Assembly (NCBI GenBank): GCA_029977045.1
Contig: JAPOLP010000206.1
Span: forward strand, 1-8,553
Source of the DNA: Planctomycetota bacterium
Lineage (GTDB): Bacteria > Planctomycetota > Planctomycetia > Planctomycetales > Planctomycetaceae
Direction of reading: 5' to 3'
Length of the DNA: 8,553 nt
The notes below the pieces were generated by a model. The model searched no databases. It was not told the origin of the DNA and saw only the letters and a list, made by a program, of their open reading frames with translations. Both the position numbers and the translations under genes were made by a program. Within the stretch, counting starts at the first letter, position 1. The number at the start of each line of letters is the position of its first letter. Shown here one piece after another: positions 6,326-8,553 of this stretch.

Positions 6326-6955
6326 TCAATTGGTCGGTGCCACAGCAGCTCTCATCCAGCGACGGTTGCGATCACCCGTTCGGGCCCCGATTCCCTTGAC
6401 CCGTTGCAGATCGTCAATCGACTGAAAGGGCCCGTTCGTATCGCGGTCCGCGACAATTCGTTTGGCGAGGACCGGTCCGATGGCTTCGAGCTGGCTGAGT
6501 TCAAACCACGTCGCAGAGTTGATTTCGATCTGGTAGCCAATTTCGTCTGAGGCCTTATCGATGACGAACGTGCGAGGCTGCCGCGTCGCAACCTCGTAGT
6601 ACCTCCAGCCGAGAAAAGTCAGGCAGATCAGCAGCAGGACAGCCAGCGCTGTTTGCTCGCGATCTCGAGCACGATCAGGCTCGACTGATCCGCTGGCGAT
6701 AACAATGTCGCTTTTCGGATCGAGTTCTGCCTCAGGCGTCATCTCCTGTTCTGGTAGCGAACGGCGGACATCATCCCTCGCCTGCAGGCCGTCAGTGGCA
6801 GCATCCTCAGACAAAGGCAGCTGGGCAGGACCGATTGGCGACGACGTACTCACTGGCGTTTCCGGCTGCGGGACACATCGGGGACAGCGCGGATCGAGTC
6901 GCAGTAAAACGGCCCGCCCGCGAAGTGGCCAACTGTATAACACTGAGTGACACAT
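6326..6955 (-). CDS. ComEA-like helix-hairpin-helix single-pass membrane protein (C-terminus possibly frameshifted)
   Basis: From ATG 6955 this is about 209 residues: a long, acidic, Pro/Ser-rich N-tail (1-100, with an odd CPRC pair near 24-27), a transmembrane helix (about 102-118, ALAVLLLICLTFLGW) and a ComEA-type double HhH domain (about 141-194). The domain reads INSATWFELSQLEAIGPVLAKRIV, then FQSIDDLQRVKGIG. ComEA proteins bind DNA outside the membrane during natural transformation; basic RARDR before the helix fits an outside HhH domain. After GIGART the frame reads GDRNRRWMRA, which is unlike the family. Dropping one G at 6375-6377 gives VIATVAG and a stop at 6352, which fits better. 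ATG 6955 lies two bases after the RluA stop (TGACAATG), suggesting coupling. GTG starts further in are possible, and a role in competence is inference. Confidence 0.75.
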   Translation of the reverse strand: MCHSVLYSWPLRGRAVLLRLDPRCPRCVPQPETPVSTSSPIGPAQLPLSEDAATDGLQARDDVRRSLPEQEMTPEAELDPKSDIVIASGSVEPDRARDREQTALAVLLLICLTFLGWRYYEVATRQPRTFVIDKASDEIGYQIEINSATWFELSQLEAIGPVLAKRIVADRDTNGPFQSIDDLQRVKGIGARTGDRNRRWMRAAVAPTN

Positions 6956-6957
6956 TG

Positions 6958-7647
6958 TCAAGTTATGGGAACATCGAACCAGTTTCCCCAGACGACAGGA
7001 ACGCCAGCGTAGAGTTCGACCCGTTCCTTCGTCGTCGGATGCTCGAACGACAGCGACGCAGCGTGCAATGCCAGCGCCTTCGGATTGTTGCACTTCGGGC
7101 CACCGTACTTGACGTCACCGAGAATCGGCCAGCCGCGCGACGACAACTGCACTCGAATCTGGTGATGCCGCCCCGTGTGAAGTTCGACTTCCAGCAAGGC
7201 CCGATCACCAGCTCGCTTTCGCACGGAATACGTCAACTGGGCGAGCTTCGCACCGCCGACGCCTTCACGTGAAACTTTTGTGACATTGCGGTCGTCGCTG
7301 CGGAGCAACCAGTCCTCAAGCAACTGCGAGTCATGTTCCGGACAGCCCTGCACCCAGGCGAGATAAGTTTTACGGACCGTCTTCTCGCGGAACTGTTTTG
7401 CCAGTCGGGCCGCCGCCTTGCTCGTTCGGGCAAACAGAACGATGCCCGACACCGGTCGGTCGAGGCGATGCACAACGCCGAGATACACCTTACCCGGCTT
7501 GTCGTACTTCTCAGCGAGATATGACTTTGCCATCTCGCTGAGCGTCACGTCGCCGGTCGCGTCCTCGGCAATCAACTGCCCCGCACGCTTCACGACGGCG
7601 AGACAGTGATTGTCCTCGTACAGAACCCGGAAGTCCGAGGTCGTCAT
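6958..7647 (-). CDS. RluA-family pseudouridine synthase
   Basis: This 229-residue protein is a compact RluA-type synthase without an N-terminal S4 domain. It isomerises uridine to pseudouridine in rRNA or tRNA. The catalytic loop HRLDRPVSG is at 60-68 with the nucleophile Asp63. Further family motifs are FARTSKAAARLAKQF (72-86), KTYLA (93-97), HTGRHHQIR (157-165), GDVKYGG (177-183) and LALHA (192-196). Everything needed for activity is visible; the RNA target cannot be read from sequence. The start codon overlaps the SDR stop as ATGA (7647-7644), so translation is probably coupled to that gene, and the HhH gene starts two bases after the stop. The operon partners share no obvious pathway with RNA modification. 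Confidence 0.93.
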   Translation of the reverse strand: MTTSDFRVLYEDNHCLAVVKRAGQLIAEDATGDVTLSEMAKSYLAEKYDKPGKVYLGVVHRLDRPVSGIVLFARTSKAAARLAKQFREKTVRKTYLAWVQGCPEHDSQLLEDWLLRSDDRNVTKVSREGVGGAKLAQLTYSVRKRAGDRALLEVELHTGRHHQIRVQLSSRGWPILGDVKYGGPKCNNPKALALHAASLSFEHPTTKERVELYAGVPVVWGNWFDVPIT

Positions 7648-8417
7648 CTCGCTGTCCAGCCGCCATCGACAGTGACCAGGCTGCCGTTCATGTAGCTCGC
7701 CGCGTCGCTGGACAGCAGAATCGCCGCGCCCTGAATCTCACGCAGGTCGCCCCAGCGTTCCTGAGCAACCGCGCCGATGATGAACTTCTTTGCCTCTTCG
7801 GTATCCGCGATCGGAACGTTCATTGGCGTGAGAAACGGGCCGGGGCAGATGCCGTTGACGTTGATGTTGTCCTTCGCCAGTTCGAGCCCCAGTGCTCGGA
7901 CCATCTGAACGACGGCGCCCTTACTGGTCGCGTACGGCGTCCGGTTCGCGAGCCCGACGAGTCCCAGAGTGCTGCACAGGATGACGATCTTTCCGTTGCC
8001 GGCAGCCTTCATGTGAGGCGTGACTGACTTCGCACACAGCCAGACGCCGTTGACATTGACGTCCTGCACCTTGAGAAACTCCTCGTAAGTCAGGTCCTCG
8101 ATCGGTCCACGGATGTTGATGCCGGCGTTGGCGATCAGAATGTCGATGCGTCCGAATTCGTCGATCGCCCGAGCGGTCATCGCGGCAACCTGATCCGGCT
8201 GAGTGACGTCAGCCTCGAACCCGACCGCGTTTACGCCGTAATTCCCGGCGATCTCAGCGGCGACAGCTTCCGCTTCGTCCAGATGCCGGCTGACAAGCAG
8301 CACGTTCGCTCCAGCCGACGCCAGCCCTTCCGCCATCGCCGCGCCGAGCCCCTTCGAGCCACCGGTCACAATGGCCGTCCGGCCAGTCAGATCGAACTGT
8401 TTGATTCCTGGAAGCAT
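7644..8417 (-). CDS. Classical SDR-family NAD(P)-dependent oxidoreductase
   Basis: This 257-residue protein is a complete classical short-chain dehydrogenase/reductase. The cofactor loop TGGSKGLG is at 18-25, the structural NAG at 97-99, the active-site Asn in NVNG (121-124), catalytic Ser149, and the YxxxK pair Tyr162/Lys166 (YATSK). PGPFLTPMN (192-200) and the C-terminal VDGGW are also typical. Arg44 after the second strand (LLVSRH) hints at NADP(H). The closest character is gluconate 5-dehydrogenase-like or 3-oxoacyl reductase-like enzymes that act on sugar acids or small ketones, but the substrate is not determinable. ATG 8417 has AAGGA (8428-8424) six bases upstream, a good ribosome site. 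It is the first gene of the - strand operon and overlaps the RluA-family gene by ATGA. Confidence 0.93.
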   Translation of the reverse strand: MLPGIKQFDLTGRTAIVTGGSKGLGAAMAEGLASAGANVLLVSRHLDEAEAVAAEIAGNYGVNAVGFEADVTQPDQVAAMTARAIDEFGRIDILIANAGINIRGPIEDLTYEEFLKVQDVNVNGVWLCAKSVTPHMKAAGNGKIVILCSTLGLVGLANRTPYATSKGAVVQMVRALGLELAKDNINVNGICPGPFLTPMNVPIADTEEAKKFIIGAVAQERWGDLREIQGAAILLSSDAASYMNGSLVTVDGGWTAR

Positions 8418-8474
8418 GGCGAATCCTTGAGGCTGAGGTCGGAAGAGCAGAGACTAGACGGCCCGGCGATGATT

Positions 8475-8539
8475 TAGCGGAAGGGCGCAAGCCCTCCGGC
8501 CGTTGTCGCCCGGACAGGACGGCTTGCGCCGTTCCGCTA
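8475..8539. repeat. REPIN-like inverted doublet of GNRA-capped hairpins
   Basis: The two 23-base arms (8475-8497 and 8517-8539) are inverted copies differing at two positions, separated by 19 bases. Each arm folds alone: CGG-A-AGGGC, loop GCAA, GCCCT-CCG on the left, and the same design with ACGGC/GCCGT on the right when read on the - strand. The two differences are the two halves of one base pair inside this hairpin (G-C against C-G), which is compensatory. The right copy begins GTAG, the left TTAG, recalling the GTAG foot of REP elements. There is no T-run, so it is not a simple terminator. It lies about 57 bases upstream of the SDR start. Confidence 0.75.
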
Positions 8540-8553
8540 CAAGAATGCGGAGA

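Overview
The window looks like chromosomal DNA from a member of the Planctomycetota. I infer this from gene content, not from a search. It holds a membrane-anchored squalene-cyclase-like toroid protein with a proline-rich N-tail, a Bacteroidota/Planctomycetota-type alternative GlmU protein, a degenerate Gfo/Idh/MocA-like membrane protein and a 29-residue AURKAIP1/COX24-type basic protein. The DNA is GC-rich with mostly G/C third codon positions.

Layout: positions 1-4244 read on the + strand. They hold the tail of an unidentified membrane protein (3-191), the toroid protein (259-1839), a fumarylacetoacetate-hydrolase-family enzyme (1863-2795, 23 bases later and probably co-transcribed) and the GlmU-like protein (2949-4244). 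The GlmU-like gene is preceded by a strong hairpin with a Shine-Dalgarno-like sequence in its loop. Positions 4245-8417 read on the - strand. Following transcription from the right, they hold an SDR oxidoreductase (8417-7644), an RluA-family pseudouridine synthase (ATGA overlap), a ComEA-like helix-hairpin-helix membrane protein (2-base gap), and a Gfo/Idh/MocA-like protein with a TM, OmpA-like, TM tail. The last gene is split by an in-frame TAA after 31 codons. A rho-independent terminator (4598-4622) follows. Beyond it the tiny COX24-type gene (4539-4450) forms its own unit, closed by a second strong terminator (4350-4384) in the convergent gap.

The right edge, upstream of the SDR gene, carries an inverted doublet of GNRA-capped hairpins that looks like a REPIN-type repeat. 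Covarying bases separate the two arms.

No single pathway links the genes. Metabolism (SDR, FAH), cell-envelope precursor synthesis (GlmU-like), RNA modification (RluA), possible DNA uptake (HhH) and the ribosome (COX24-type) lie side by side. The points most worth a second look are the very small ribosomal-type gene, the in-frame stop and unusual architecture of the Gfo-like protein, a possible frameshift at the end of the HhH gene, the REPIN-like element, and the SD-presenting hairpin. I see no CRISPR array, tRNA, rRNA, IS element or phage gene.
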